From NCBI GenBank assembly GCA_964491665.1, contig CAZBII010000047.1, positions 1 through 26,327 of the forward strand: DNA of 26,327 nucleotides, given 5' to 3'. The notes beneath the pieces were generated by a model. The model was not told the origin of the DNA, searched no databases, and was given only the letters and a program-made list of their open reading frames with translations. Position numbers and translations under genes: made by a program. Below, piece by piece: positions 6,843-15,106 of this stretch (position 1 is the stretch's first letter; each line of letters opens with the position of its first letter). This stretch comes from Ch67 sp964491665. GTDB taxonomy: Bacteria; Pseudomonadota; Gammaproteobacteria; Pseudomonadales; Ketobacteraceae.

Positions 6843-8525
6843 GTGGACAGGCTGCTGAAGGTGCTGATTGCCGATGATTCGGAAGATGATGCACTGCTAC
6901 TCGTCAGGCAATTGAAGAAAGGGGGATTGACCTGCTGGTTCGAGCGGGTCGATACCGCTGATGACATGCGCCTGTCGCTGACCCGTCAGCACTGGGATCT
7001 GGTGGTCACTGACCATAACATGCCTGCCTTCAGTTCCTCCGAGGCCTTGCAGCTGGTCAAGGCCATCCAGCCCGATACCCCCGTGATTGTCGTGTCCGGT
7101 GCCATTACCGATGACATTGCCGTGCATTCCATGAAGGCCGGTGCGCAGGATTACATCATGAAGGACAACCTGGCGCGTCTGGTGCCGGCCGTTGAGCGCG
7201 AACTGCGTGAGGCGGAACACCGCAATGCGCGCAAGGAAGCCGAGCAGCAGGTGGCCTATCTTGCCTATCACGACGCTCTCACCGATCTGATGAACCGCGA
7301 CCAGTTCAAGAAGCAGCTGGATCTGGCACTGGAGTCGGCGCGCGTGCACGGACAGGAGCATGCCCTGCTGTATGTGGATCTGGACCAGTTCAAGATCATC
7401 AACGATACCTGCGGCCATGTGGCTGGCGACGAGCTGCTGAAACAGCTCGGCAAACTGATGAAGCACGAGCTGCGCGAACAGGATCTGGTGTCGCGCATGG
7501 GCGGCGACGAGTTTGGCATCCTGCTGCGGCAGTGCACGCTGGATGAGGCGGTGGAGCTGGCGCGCAAGGTGCACAATGCCATCAAGGAATACCGCTTTGT
7601 CTGGAACGACCAGCGCTTCGTGATTTCTTCCAGTATCGGCGTGGTGCAGATCAACAGCGCATCGGCTGATGTGGAAGAAGTGCTGTCCAGCGCCGACATG
7701 GCCTGCTATGTGGCGAAGGACAAGGGTCGCAGTTACATCCAGGTGTTTGATGCCAATGATCGTGACCTGACCCAGCGCCGTAACCAGATGCACTGGGCGT
7801 CGCGCATCCGGCGGGCGCTGGATGAGGATTCGTTTGTACTGTATACGCAGGCCATCGTGGGCCTTTCACAGCAGCGCCGGCATCAGGAGTTTCTGGTGCG
7901 CATGCTGGATAACGGCAATGTCGTGGCGCCGGGCCTGTTCATGCCGGCGGCGGAACGTTTCAACCTGATGCCGCTGATCGACCGCTGGGTGATCCGGCAT
8001 GCCTTTGCCCACGTGCAGAAACTGCTGCTGCGGGGTGAAACCGAAGAGCGCGACCTGTTCTTCATCAACCTGTCCGGCTCGTCGCTGAGCGACGAAGCCT
8101 TTTTCGATTATGTGCGGCAATGTCTGGAAGAGTTTGCCCTGCCGCAGCACAAGATCTGTTTTGAAATCACTGAAACCACGGCCATTTCCAACCTGGAAGC
8201 CGCGTCGGCCTTCATTGCCGAAATCCGCGATCTGGGTTTTCTGTTTGCGCTGGATGATTTCGGCGTGGGCATGAGTTCGTTCGCCTATCTCAAGGCCATT
8301 CCGGTGGATGTGCTGAAAATCGACGGCGGTTTTGTTCGCAACATGCTGAATGATCCGATGGATCAGGCCATTGTCGAGGCCTGCAACAACATTGCGCATT
8401 CCGCTGGCCTGATCACGGTGGCGGAGTTCGTCGAGAACAAGGATATCGAAAACCGGCTGCGCGAGATGGGTGTGGATTGCGGGCAGGGCTACGGTATTGA
8501 AAAGCCTCGTCCCATCGACGAATAA
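6843..8525 (+). CDS. Response regulator with GGDEF and EAL domains (c-di-GMP turnover)
   Basis: A cytoplasmic 560-residue protein that joins a phospho-receiver to both c-di-GMP synthesis and breakdown domains. REC: residues ~5-120, acceptor Asp57 (VVTDHNMP), Lys107 (YIMKDN). GGDEF: intact GGDEF at 220-224, with an inhibitory-site RxxD (REQD, 211-214) five residues before it. EAL: the signature is EFL (Glu349, QEFLVRM) rather than EAL, but the other metal and catalytic positions look present: NLSGSS, FEITET, LDDFGVG, LKIDGGFV, VAEFVEN and GQGYG. Both activities are therefore possible. GTG 6843 follows a GGGAG ribosome binding site at good spacing. The gene lies 27 nt after the single-domain receiver, so both are probably co-expressed and fed by the upstream kinase. 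Confidence 0.93.
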   Translation: MDRLLKVLIADDSEDDALLLVRQLKKGGLTCWFERVDTADDMRLSLTRQHWDLVVTDHNMPAFSSSEALQLVKAIQPDTPVIVVSGAITDDIAVHSMKAGAQDYIMKDNLARLVPAVERELREAEHRNARKEAEQQVAYLAYHDALTDLMNRDQFKKQLDLALESARVHGQEHALLYVDLDQFKIINDTCGHVAGDELLKQLGKLMKHELREQDLVSRMGGDEFGILLRQCTLDEAVELARKVHNAIKEYRFVWNDQRFVISSSIGVVQINSASADVEEVLSSADMACYVAKDKGRSYIQVFDANDRDLTQRRNQMHWASRIRRALDEDSFVLYTQAIVGLSQQRRHQEFLVRMLDNGNVVAPGLFMPAAERFNLMPLIDRWVIRHAFAHVQKLLLRGETEERDLFFINLSGSSLSDEAFFDYVRQCLEEFALPQHKICFEITETTAISNLEAASAFIAEIRDLGFLFALDDFGVGMSSFAYLKAIPVDVLKIDGGFVRNMLNDPMDQAIVEACNNIAHSAGLITVAEFVENKDIENRLREMGVDCGQGYGIEKPRPIDE

Positions 8526-8529
8526 AACG

Positions 8530-9618
8530 GTGCTGCGCTGGGCGTGGCTGCTGTGCCTGTTCAGCGTGGATGCCTGTCTGGCGGCGTCATCCTCTGGTCG
8601 TCCCCTTGATCTTTCCATTCCCCCGCTGGCCTTCGCCCCGGACTTCCTGCCGCAGCCCTGGCCGGGCCCTGAAACCAGTGTGGCGCCTGAGGATCTGCCG
8701 GAGCAGGACGAGCTGGAGGAGCAGGAGGCGGAGGGCTACGTCGATCGCGGCGTGAATTATCTGCTGCAGCAGCACCTGAATATTTCCAGCCGCGTGGATG
8801 TGATGGGGCGCGCCATCGACCAGTATCTGGCGGGCGACCGCGCCCTGGCGGAGGATAACGAAACCTACATGCGCGTGCGGCTGGCGGAAACCTGGATCGA
8901 GGGTGGCAAGTGGGCGCCGGACAATGACCTGAAATTCCGCCTGGATCTGCCCGCCACCAAGCGTCGCTACCGTTTTGTGGTGTCCTATCGTCCCGATGAC
9001 GAGGATGAAACCCTGGAGGAGCGCATCCTGCCGGGAACGGTGGCGCAGCCGGATCGCGGCAATGAAAGCTTTTTTGCCGGTGCGGTGCGCACCATGAAGG
9101 ACGAGGCCCTGCACTGGGAAGGCAAGGCGCAGATAGGGGTCAAGGCGCGCATGCCGCTGGACCCGTTCGCCCGCTTCAACAGCCGGCGCGAATGGAGTCT
9201 CAATGACAACTGGGCGATGACCGTGCGCAATGCCGGCGCCTGGTTCAATTCATCCGGTTACCGCACGGAACATGCGCTGGCGTTCGATCGCATCCTCACG
9301 CCTGTTTCCCTGTTCCGCACCACCACCAACCTGCAGTGGCGCGAGGAGGAGGACACGCTGGAATTCGCGCAGGTGCTGGATGTGTTTCACACGCTCGATA
9401 CGCGCCGCCTGCTGGACTACCAGTTCGGTGTGATCGGCAACAGCTGGTCGTCCTCCCGCGTCAACAACTACTACGTCAGCGTGATCTACCGGCAGGATCT
9501 GTACCGGCAGTGGCTGTACCTGAACCTGGTGCCGCAGCTGGCCTATCCGCGCGAGGAAGACTTCGATGACGTGATGTCGTTTACGGTTGGCATCGAGGTG
9601 TTTTTCAACCAGTTCTGA
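8530..9618 (+). CDS. Exported outer-membrane-type protein, unknown function
   Basis: A 362-residue protein that I cannot assign to a named family. It starts with a signal peptide (MLRWAWLLCLFSVDACLA, cut before or after the next Ala), then a Pro- and acid-rich linker with PEQDELEEQEAEGYVDRG, then repeated alternating aromatic segments (KRRYRFVVSYRPDDED, WAMTVRNAGAWFNSSGYR, NNYYVSVIYRQDLYRQWLYLNLVPQLAYP) and ends in EVFFNQF, a C-terminal Phe as in BAM-folded beta-barrels. The start is uncertain: GTG 8530 gives a compact signal peptide but a poor ribosome binding site; TTG 8497, behind AGGGC, would overlap the previous gene by 29 nt. It begins 4 nt after the REC-GGDEF-EAL stop, so it is likely co-transcribed and could be a downstream effector or an accessory of the signalling block. 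Confidence 0.75.
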   Translation: MLRWAWLLCLFSVDACLAASSSGRPLDLSIPPLAFAPDFLPQPWPGPETSVAPEDLPEQDELEEQEAEGYVDRGVNYLLQQHLNISSRVDVMGRAIDQYLAGDRALAEDNETYMRVRLAETWIEGGKWAPDNDLKFRLDLPATKRRYRFVVSYRPDDEDETLEERILPGTVAQPDRGNESFFAGAVRTMKDEALHWEGKAQIGVKARMPLDPFARFNSRREWSLNDNWAMTVRNAGAWFNSSGYRTEHALAFDRILTPVSLFRTTTNLQWREEEDTLEFAQVLDVFHTLDTRRLLDYQFGVIGNSWSSSRVNNYYVSVIYRQDLYRQWLYLNLVPQLAYPREEDFDDVMSFTVGIEVFFNQF

Positions 9619-9650
9619 CATCCTGCGGTCCGGCGGCTCCAGCCATTCGT

Positions 9651-9659
9651 TGCTATAGT
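9651..9659 (+). promoter_or_regulatory. Extended -10 promoter of the solute-binding lipoprotein gene
   Basis: TGC-TATAGT is an extended -10 (TG at 9651-9652, hexamer 9654-9659). No clear -35 is seen. Transcription would start near 9666, which supports the later start codon at 9694. Confidence 0.45.
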
Positions 9660-9693
9660 GAATGGATCATTGCACGCTTTGGACCTGTTTCTC

Positions 9694-10656
9694 ATGACCA
9701 AGGGATGGCCCGCCCGACTGGCCCTGCTGCTCGTCTTCCTGTTGCTGGCGGGGTGTCAGGAGCAGCCGCTGCGCCCGCTCAAGGTGGCCACCAATCCCTG
9801 GCCGGGCTACGGCCCGCTCTATCTTGCCCGCTACCTGCAGACCTATCAGACCGATATCGACCTGGTGCAGCTGACCTCCACCACGGAAGTCATGCGTGCG
9901 TTTCGCAATGGCAGTGTCGATGTGGTGGCCGTGACGCTGGATGAAGCCCTGCTGCTGATGTCCCAGGGGGAAGATCTGGCGGTGCTCATGGCGCTGGATT
10001 TTTCCAATGGTGGCGACGTGCTGATGGCCTGGCCCGAGCTGGGCGGGCTGGAGCATCTGCGGGGCCGCACGGTGGGCGTGGAAAACACGGCACTGGGCGC
10101 CATCATGCTGGCGTCGGCGCTGGACCGGGCGGGCCTGACACCGCAGGACGTCACCGTGCAGACGGTGCCGCCCGACCAGCAGGTGGCAGCACTCACCAGC
10201 AGGGCAGTAGATGTGGTTGTCACGTTTGAACCCATGCTGACCCAGTTGCGCAACCAGGGCGCGGTCGTGCTGTTCGACAGCAGCGCGGTTCCGGATCTGA
10301 TTGTTGACGTGCTGGTGGCGCGCCGCAGTGTGCTGGAGGAGCGCGACCAGCAGCTGCAGGATCTGGTGCGCGGCTATTACGATGCCCGCAGCCAGATGAT
10401 CATCCAGCCCGATGAAGCCTTTTCCTACATCGCCCAGCGCCTGCAGATCACGCCGCTGGAATTGCAGCGCGCCTTTGCCGGACTGCGGCTGCCGTCCCTC
10501 AATGACAATATCCGCTGGCTGACCGGCGATCCCAGTCCGTTCAGTCTGGCGGTCGCGCAGCTGTATCGTGAAATGCAGCGTCATGATCTGCTGGCCAGCG
10601 ATGCGCCACTGGATATCCGGGCCGAGCCGCGCTGGCTGCAGGGCGTGCAACCATGA
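9694..10656 (+). CDS. NitT/TauT-like solute-binding lipoprotein
   Basis: A periplasmic lipoprotein of 320 residues related to the substrate-binding proteins of nitrate/sulfonate/taurine ABC importers (NMT1/SsuA-like fold). Lipobox LLAGC with Cys21 and Gln at +2. The mature part begins PLKVATNPWPGYGPLYLARYL, followed by STTEVMRAFRNGSVDVVAVTLDEALLL, LRGRTVGVENTALGAIMLASAL and RAVDVVVTFEPMLTQL, all standard landmarks of this class. No permease or ATPase gene is nearby. Its stop overlaps the start of a membrane GGDEF-EAL gene by ATGA (10653-10656). I infer that it is a sensory binding protein for that enzyme, like NspS for MbaA, rather than a transporter component. ATG 9694 is chosen because the upstream GTG 9658 lies within the promoter. 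The ligand is unknown. Confidence 0.88.
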   Translation: MTKGWPARLALLLVFLLLAGCQEQPLRPLKVATNPWPGYGPLYLARYLQTYQTDIDLVQLTSTTEVMRAFRNGSVDVVAVTLDEALLLMSQGEDLAVLMALDFSNGGDVLMAWPELGGLEHLRGRTVGVENTALGAIMLASALDRAGLTPQDVTVQTVPPDQQVAALTSRAVDVVVTFEPMLTQLRNQGAVVLFDSSAVPDLIVDVLVARRSVLEERDQQLQDLVRGYYDARSQMIIQPDEAFSYIAQRLQITPLELQRAFAGLRLPSLNDNIRWLTGDPSPFSLAVAQLYREMQRHDLLASDAPLDIRAEPRWLQGVQP

Positions 10657-13502
10657 TCCAGCGCCTGCGCTCACTCAACCTGATTGTGGCGGCGCTGCTT
10701 TTGCTGTGTTTTCTGCTGCTGTCGGGTGTGCTGATCTGGAATCAGTTCGAAGCGCAGAAGAAGCAGGCCTTTGAGGAGGCGTCGGTGGATCTGCGTGCGC
10801 TGCTGCTGATTTCCCAGGCGCGGATCGAGCGCGAAATGGCGGCGCGGAATTTTGCCAGCGTGGAATCCGAAATCACCACACTCAATCTGCTGGATGACGT
10901 CAAGCTCAGCGCGGTGATCGACGAGTCCGGCGTGGTGCGCTTCAGTTCCAACTTCATCATTGTGGGTCATGCCGCCGACAGCCAGCTGCACCAGTTCGAT
11001 CGCGCTGCCTTTGCGCAGGCGCAGAAGACTTACAAGATGGTGCTGGTGGCGGATGCCCGGCACGACAATATCCACGTTTACTATCCGCTGGCGCTGGGCG
11101 CATCCCGCAACAGTCTGCGTCCGGATCATATTGGCGTGCTGTATGTGCACTGGAGCATGGCGCGTCCCTACCGCTACATCCAGCAGCAGGCGTGGCGCGA
11201 ATTCGCTTACATGTTGGCGGTGCTGGGGCTGGTGTCGCTGCTGCTGCTGACGGTGCTGCGCCGTCTGGTGCTGCAGCCGGTACTGCGGCTGCGACACAAG
11301 GCCGACGCGATTGTGGCGGGCGAGCAGGTCGATTCTTTCAGCATCGAAGGTGTGGCGGAAATTGCGGGTTTGTCCCATGCCATCAATCGCATGAATCTGA
11401 AGATGTCCGCCAACCTGCAGGAAGTGCGACGCAGCGAAGAGCGCTGGGCTTTTGCGCTGGAAGGCGCCGGTGACGGCGTGCAGGACTGGGATGTGCGCAA
11501 CGGCCACTGTTATTACTCGCCGCGCTTCCGGGAACTGCTGGGGCTGGGCGATACCGAGCCGGGTTGCGATGGCTGGCTGCAGCAGGTGCATCCAGTGGAT
11601 CGCAGTCACGTGGAGCGGCGCCTGCAGCGCCACCTGCAGGGGCTCTCGGACTACTGCACGGCGGAATACCGCGTGCAATTGCCTGACGGCGGGCAGCGTT
11701 TCGTGCTGATGCGTGGCAAGGTGGCGGAGCGCCAGGATGACGGCAGGCCGGTGCGTTTCATCGCCACCCATACCGATGTAACCGCGCGGCGGCGGATGGA
11801 GGATGCGCTGCGTACCGGCGAGGAGAAATATCGCCAGCTGTTCGAGATGGCGCAGGAAGGCATCTGGGTGATCGATGCCGGCGGCAATACCACCATGGTC
11901 AATTCCGCGATGGCCGACATGCTGGGCTATCGCAAGGACGAAATGCTGGGCCGCCACATTTTCGAATTCATGGATGAAAACGCGCGACTGCAGGCGCAGG
12001 AAAATCTCAAGCGACGTGAGCAGGGCATTGAGGAGCAGCACGATTTTGAATGGCTGTCCCGCTCCGGCCGCCGCCTGTTCACCACCATGCACACGGCACC
12101 CCTGTATGACAGTAACGGCGATTACGCGGGAGCGATTGCCGGGGTTATGGATATCACCGAGCGCAGGCGTGCCGAGGAAAAAATCCGCCAGCAGGCGCTG
12201 TTCGACGAACTGACCCGGCTGCCCAACCGGCGCATGCTCAACGAACGGCTGGCGCAGGAACAGGCACGTGCGTTGCGACACGAGCACACCGGCGCGCTGC
12301 TGTTCATCGATCTGGATCATTTCAAGAACGTCAACGATTCGCTCGGTCATCCGGTGGGCGATGCATTGCTGGTGGCGATTGCCGAACGCCTGCAGCAGGT
12401 GGTGCGTGACGAGGATACGCTGGCGCGGCTCGGTGGTGACGAATTTGTGGTGTTGCTGCCGGAACTGGATGACGGCATCAGCGCGGCTGCCGCCAAGGCG
12501 CGCAATGTGGCACTGAAAATCCAGGATGTGCTGACCGAGGCCTTCGATATTGCCGGCCACAAGCTCACCATCAGTTGCAGTATCGGCATCGCGCTATATC
12601 CGCTGGATCAGGATTCCATTCACGACATTCTCAAGCAGGCCGACACCGCCATGTATCGCGCCAAGCAGGAAGGCCGTGGCACGCTCTGCATTTTCAGCAA
12701 GGCCATGCAGGCGGAGCTGGAGCACAACCTGCGTCTGCAGATGCTGCTGCCGGGCGCACTGCAGAACAACCAGTTCGAACTGCATTTCCAGGCGCAGTTC
12801 AATGACCGGCGCGAAGTGATCGGGGCCGAGGTATTGTTGCGCTGGCGCGAGCCGGATCTGGGCATGGTGCGGCCGGACCAGTTCATTCGCGCCGCCGAGG
12901 AATCGGGCTTCATCGTGCAGCTGGGTGACTGGGTATTGCGCCGCGCCTGCGAGCAATTGCGGCAGTGGGTGCAACAGGGTTTGCCGGCCACCTTCGAACG
13001 ACTGGCCATCAACATCAGCGCGCGCCAGTTTGCGCAGGACGATTTTGCGCAGCGCGTGCAGGCGTTTGTCGCAGAGGCCGGCATCCGCCCGCAGCAGATC
13101 GAACTGGAAATCACCGAGAGCATGCTGCTGAACCGGCTGGAGCAGGTGGTGGAAAAAATGCGTGGTCTGCACACGATGGGTTTTTATATTGCGCTGGATG
13201 ACTTCGGTACCGGTTACTCTTCGCTGTCGTATCTGCGCTCACTGCCGCTGCACAAGCTCAAGATCGATCAGGCTTTCGTGCGCGACATCCAGAACGACAA
13301 GAATGATCGTGCCATTGTGGAAACCATCATTGCGATGGCGCGGCACATGGAACTGGATGTGATCGCCGAAGGCGTGGAGGACGAAAGCCAGTTTGAATTC
13401 CTGCGCGGCAAGGGTTGCCTGCAGTATCAGGGCTATCATTTTGCGCGACCGGTGCCGGCCGACGTGTTTTTCCAGCAGTGGGGAAACCCCGACTCCCGCT
13501 GA
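10653..13502 (+). CDS. Membrane PAS-PAS-GGDEF-EAL protein (c-di-GMP cyclase/phosphodiesterase)
   Basis: A 949-residue inner-membrane protein. TM1 at ~9-29; periplasmic sensor ~30-185; TM2 ~186-206; HAMP-like linker to ~258 (PVLRLRHKADAIVAGE); PAS at ~262-380 with PAC end RFIATHTDVTARRRMEDAL; a second PAS at ~391-508 (GIWVIDAGGNTTMVNSAMADMLGY); GGDEF at 594-598 (ARLGGDEFVVLL) with an inhibitory-site RxxD (RDED, 585-588); and EAL with signature EVL (Glu726, EVLLRW), NISARQF, LEITESML, LDDFGTGYSSLSYL, LKIDQAFVRDI and IAEGVED. Both active sites look intact. The start ATG overlaps the stop of the solute-binding lipoprotein gene, which suggests coupled translation and a periplasmic partnership. It converges with the fabA-like gene, whose stop lies 6 nt away. 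Confidence 0.94.
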   Translation: MIQRLRSLNLIVAALLLLCFLLLSGVLIWNQFEAQKKQAFEEASVDLRALLLISQARIEREMAARNFASVESEITTLNLLDDVKLSAVIDESGVVRFSSNFIIVGHAADSQLHQFDRAAFAQAQKTYKMVLVADARHDNIHVYYPLALGASRNSLRPDHIGVLYVHWSMARPYRYIQQQAWREFAYMLAVLGLVSLLLLTVLRRLVLQPVLRLRHKADAIVAGEQVDSFSIEGVAEIAGLSHAINRMNLKMSANLQEVRRSEERWAFALEGAGDGVQDWDVRNGHCYYSPRFRELLGLGDTEPGCDGWLQQVHPVDRSHVERRLQRHLQGLSDYCTAEYRVQLPDGGQRFVLMRGKVAERQDDGRPVRFIATHTDVTARRRMEDALRTGEEKYRQLFEMAQEGIWVIDAGGNTTMVNSAMADMLGYRKDEMLGRHIFEFMDENARLQAQENLKRREQGIEEQHDFEWLSRSGRRLFTTMHTAPLYDSNGDYAGAIAGVMDITERRRAEEKIRQQALFDELTRLPNRRMLNERLAQEQARALRHEHTGALLFIDLDHFKNVNDSLGHPVGDALLVAIAERLQQVVRDEDTLARLGGDEFVVLLPELDDGISAAAAKARNVALKIQDVLTEAFDIAGHKLTISCSIGIALYPLDQDSIHDILKQADTAMYRAKQEGRGTLCIFSKAMQAELEHNLRLQMLLPGALQNNQFELHFQAQFNDRREVIGAEVLLRWREPDLGMVRPDQFIRAAEESGFIVQLGDWVLRRACEQLRQWVQQGLPATFERLAINISARQFAQDDFAQRVQAFVAEAGIRPQQIELEITESMLLNRLEQVVEKMRGLHTMGFYIALDDFGTGYSSLSYLRSLPLHKLKIDQAFVRDIQNDKNDRAIVETIIAMARHMELDVIAEGVEDESQFEFLRGKGCLQYQGYHFARPVPADVFFQQWGNPDSR

Positions 13503-13508
13503 TCCGCT

Positions 13509-14054
13509 TCAGATGCATTCCAGCAGCGGTTGTTGCTGCGCCTGCGTGGCAGCAGCATCCGGGCGGAACAGCGCCACCCGCAGATTGTCGGCGCGGTACA
13601 CCTGCGTATCGTTCACCCAGACCTCGCCATCGGCGACACCCATGGTGAAATCACGCGCCACCACCCGGCGGATGTGCAGGCGATATTGCACGGTGCCGGC
13701 CTGCGGCAGAATCTCGCCGAAGAAACGCACCGCATCCACACCGATCGCGCGCGCCTTGCCATGATGGCCGCGCCACGCCAGATAGAATCCCAGACATTGC
13801 CACAGCCCATCCAGTGCCAGACAGCCGGGCATGATCGGATCACCGGGAAAATGACAGCTGAAAAACCACTGCTGCGGGTCCAGATCGTATTCGGCCACCA
13901 GCGCGCCGCGCTGATAGCGGCCGTCGTTCTCGCTGATTGAAATCACGCGATCCATCATGCGCAGATTGCCCTGCGGCAGCTGCGGCCCATCCGGTTCATT
14001 GGCGTGCAGAAAATTATCCAGATCCGTGCGGCTGTAGAACGCTTTTTTCAGCAT
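13509..14054 (-). CDS. fabA: FabA-type 3-hydroxydecanoyl-ACP dehydratase
   Basis: A hotdog-fold dehydratase of type II fatty acid synthesis; FabA dehydrates 3-hydroxydecanoyl-ACP and isomerises the product, the branch point to unsaturated fatty acids. The 181-residue protein carries the FabA text GPQLPQGNLRMMDRVISI, DPQQWFFSCHFPGDPIMPGCLALDGLWQCLGFYLAW and MGVADGEVWVN. The catalytic pair is His68 (CHF) and Asp82 (LALDG), equivalent to His70/Asp84 of E. coli. ATG 14052-14054 is chosen; an upstream in-frame ATG at 14076-14078 would add 8 residues. The C-terminal tail RPDAAATQAQQQPLLECI is longer than and unlike that of E. coli FabA. No fabB is adjacent, whereas in Pseudomonas the two form an operon; a paralogue of FabA is therefore possible. 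Confidence 0.9.
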   Translation of the reverse strand: MLKKAFYSRTDLDNFLHANEPDGPQLPQGNLRMMDRVISISENDGRYQRGALVAEYDLDPQQWFFSCHFPGDPIMPGCLALDGLWQCLGFYLAWRGHHGKARAIGVDAVRFFGEILPQAGTVQYRLHIRRVVARDFTMGVADGEVWVNDTQVYRADNLRVALFRPDAAATQAQQQPLLECI

Positions 14055-14139
14055 GGCGCAATGTACCTTCGCTCGCATCGCTTGGCAGCGGCATTGTGGC
14101 GGTCACACGTACTCAGCGTTGCCGAATCCATGGCCAGTT

Positions 14140-14151
14140 TGGACAAGTCCA
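14140..14151. promoter_or_regulatory. 12-bp palindrome upstream of the fabA-like gene
   Basis: TGGAC-AA-GTCCA is a perfect 5+5 inverted repeat about 90 bp upstream of the fabA-like start. It could be an operator for a TetR- or LysR-type regulator. It does not match the FabR or FadR consensus as I know them. Nothing else stands out in the 14055-14279 spacer. Confidence 0.3.
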
Positions 14152-14279
14152 TGAATGGTAGTTGTCCGCCCTGCAAGCGACAAACCGTGGGTTGTATCAA
14201 AAGATTTCCCCTGGTACGGCCGTGTTGGATTGCAGTTTTGTGACGGCGGAAAAGCCCCGATCTTGCGCGAAATGGCAAC

Positions 14280-14304
14280 AAAAAGGGGAGCCGGCGGGCT
14301 CCCC
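14280..14304 (-). terminator. Intrinsic terminator of the DUF4126 gene
   Basis: On the reverse strand an 8-bp stem GGGGAGCC / GGCTCCCC with a 4-nt loop is followed at once by TTTTT (A-run 14280-14284 on the plus strand). It lies about 30 nt after the stop of the leftward DUF4126 gene. Confidence 0.85.
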
Positions 14305-14335
14305 TGAATGCAGTATCAATGTGTCAGGAAATATT

Positions 14336-14983
14336 TCATTGCGGCGGGCGTGGCAGCGCGGGCGGCAGCGGTTGCGGTGAGCCGCGCAGCCACTGGCCGA
14401 TCTTGCGGAACACTGCTATCACCGCGCGGATGATTTTCGGCAGCAGCCAGATCACCAGCAGGATGAACGCCAGCAGCAGAAACAGGAACAGCAGCGGGTT
14501 GTAAAGGGCGGTCCACAGGCCTGCCAGCACCAGCAGGTCTTCGCTGAAAGAGGCAAACCAGTTGGAAAACGGTTCCGGCGAGGTGTTGATCAAAAGCCGG
14601 GTGCCGGCCTTGGTGAAATGGGAGGTGGCGGCCATGCTGCCGCCGAGGATGCCGGCGGCGATTTCCAGCGCGGGAGTCACGTCGCCCACCGCACCGGCGG
14701 CGAGCATGGCGCCGGCGGGAATGCGGATGAAGGTGTGCAGGGTATCCCAGCCGGAATCCACGCCGGGCGTCTTGTCGGCGAAAAATTCCACCGCGTACAT
14801 GGTGCCGGCCGCCAGGATCACCAGTGGGTCCTGCAGCACTTCCAGGCTGGGTGGCAGGTCGATGTTGCCGGTGGCGCCGCCCAGTCCCAGCACCAGCAGC
14901 GCGGCGTACAGATTGATACCGCTGGCCCAGGCCACGCCCATCGTGAGCGCAATCGTGTGCAGCAGGGTCTGGTAGTGTTCCAT
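14336..14983 (-). CDS. DUF4126 family membrane protein
   Basis: A 215-residue integral membrane protein of the DUF4126 family; function unknown. It begins MEHYQTLLHTIALTMGVAWASG with the family stretches GINLYAALLVLGLGG, LPPSLEVLQDPLVILAAGTMYAVEFFADKTPGVDSGWDTLHTFIRIPAGAMLA, GAVGDVTP and AATSHFTKAGTRLLINTSPEPFSNW, then a long hydrophobic segment (LYNPLLFLFLLLAFILLVIWLLP) and a Pro-rich tail. I chose ATG 14981-14983 because GGAGG stands 5-6 nt upstream on the reverse strand; the in-frame GTG/ATG further up lacks such a site. The gene is divergent from the Na/Pi-family gene and ends in a strong terminator. Confidence 0.88.
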   Translation of the reverse strand: MEHYQTLLHTIALTMGVAWASGINLYAALLVLGLGGATGNIDLPPSLEVLQDPLVILAAGTMYAVEFFADKTPGVDSGWDTLHTFIRIPAGAMLAAGAVGDVTPALEIAAGILGGSMAATSHFTKAGTRLLINTSPEPFSNWFASFSEDLLVLAGLWTALYNPLLFLFLLLAFILLVIWLLPKIIRAVIAVFRKIGQWLRGSPQPLPPALPRPPQ

Positions 14984-15106
14984 GGTCGCCTCCACGGCGG
15001 TTGCAGGATTGAGTAGGCAGGCAAAACTCCTGTTCATGGCAGGATGGCGCCGCTACCCTTAACCTTGACTGAATCCCCGCAGCCGCTTCAGGAGTATCCG
15101 CCCAGG

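Noticed and set aside
10671..12560. 629-codon reverse frame opposite the PAS-PAS-GGDEF-EAL gene
   Set aside because: Low-complexity His/Gln/Arg-rich product; the forward frame has unmistakable PAS, GGDEF and EAL motifs.
14048..14281. 77-codon reverse frame upstream of and overlapping the fabA-like start
   Set aside because: No ribosome binding site or recognisable motif, and it covers the probable promoter and operator region of the fabA-like gene.
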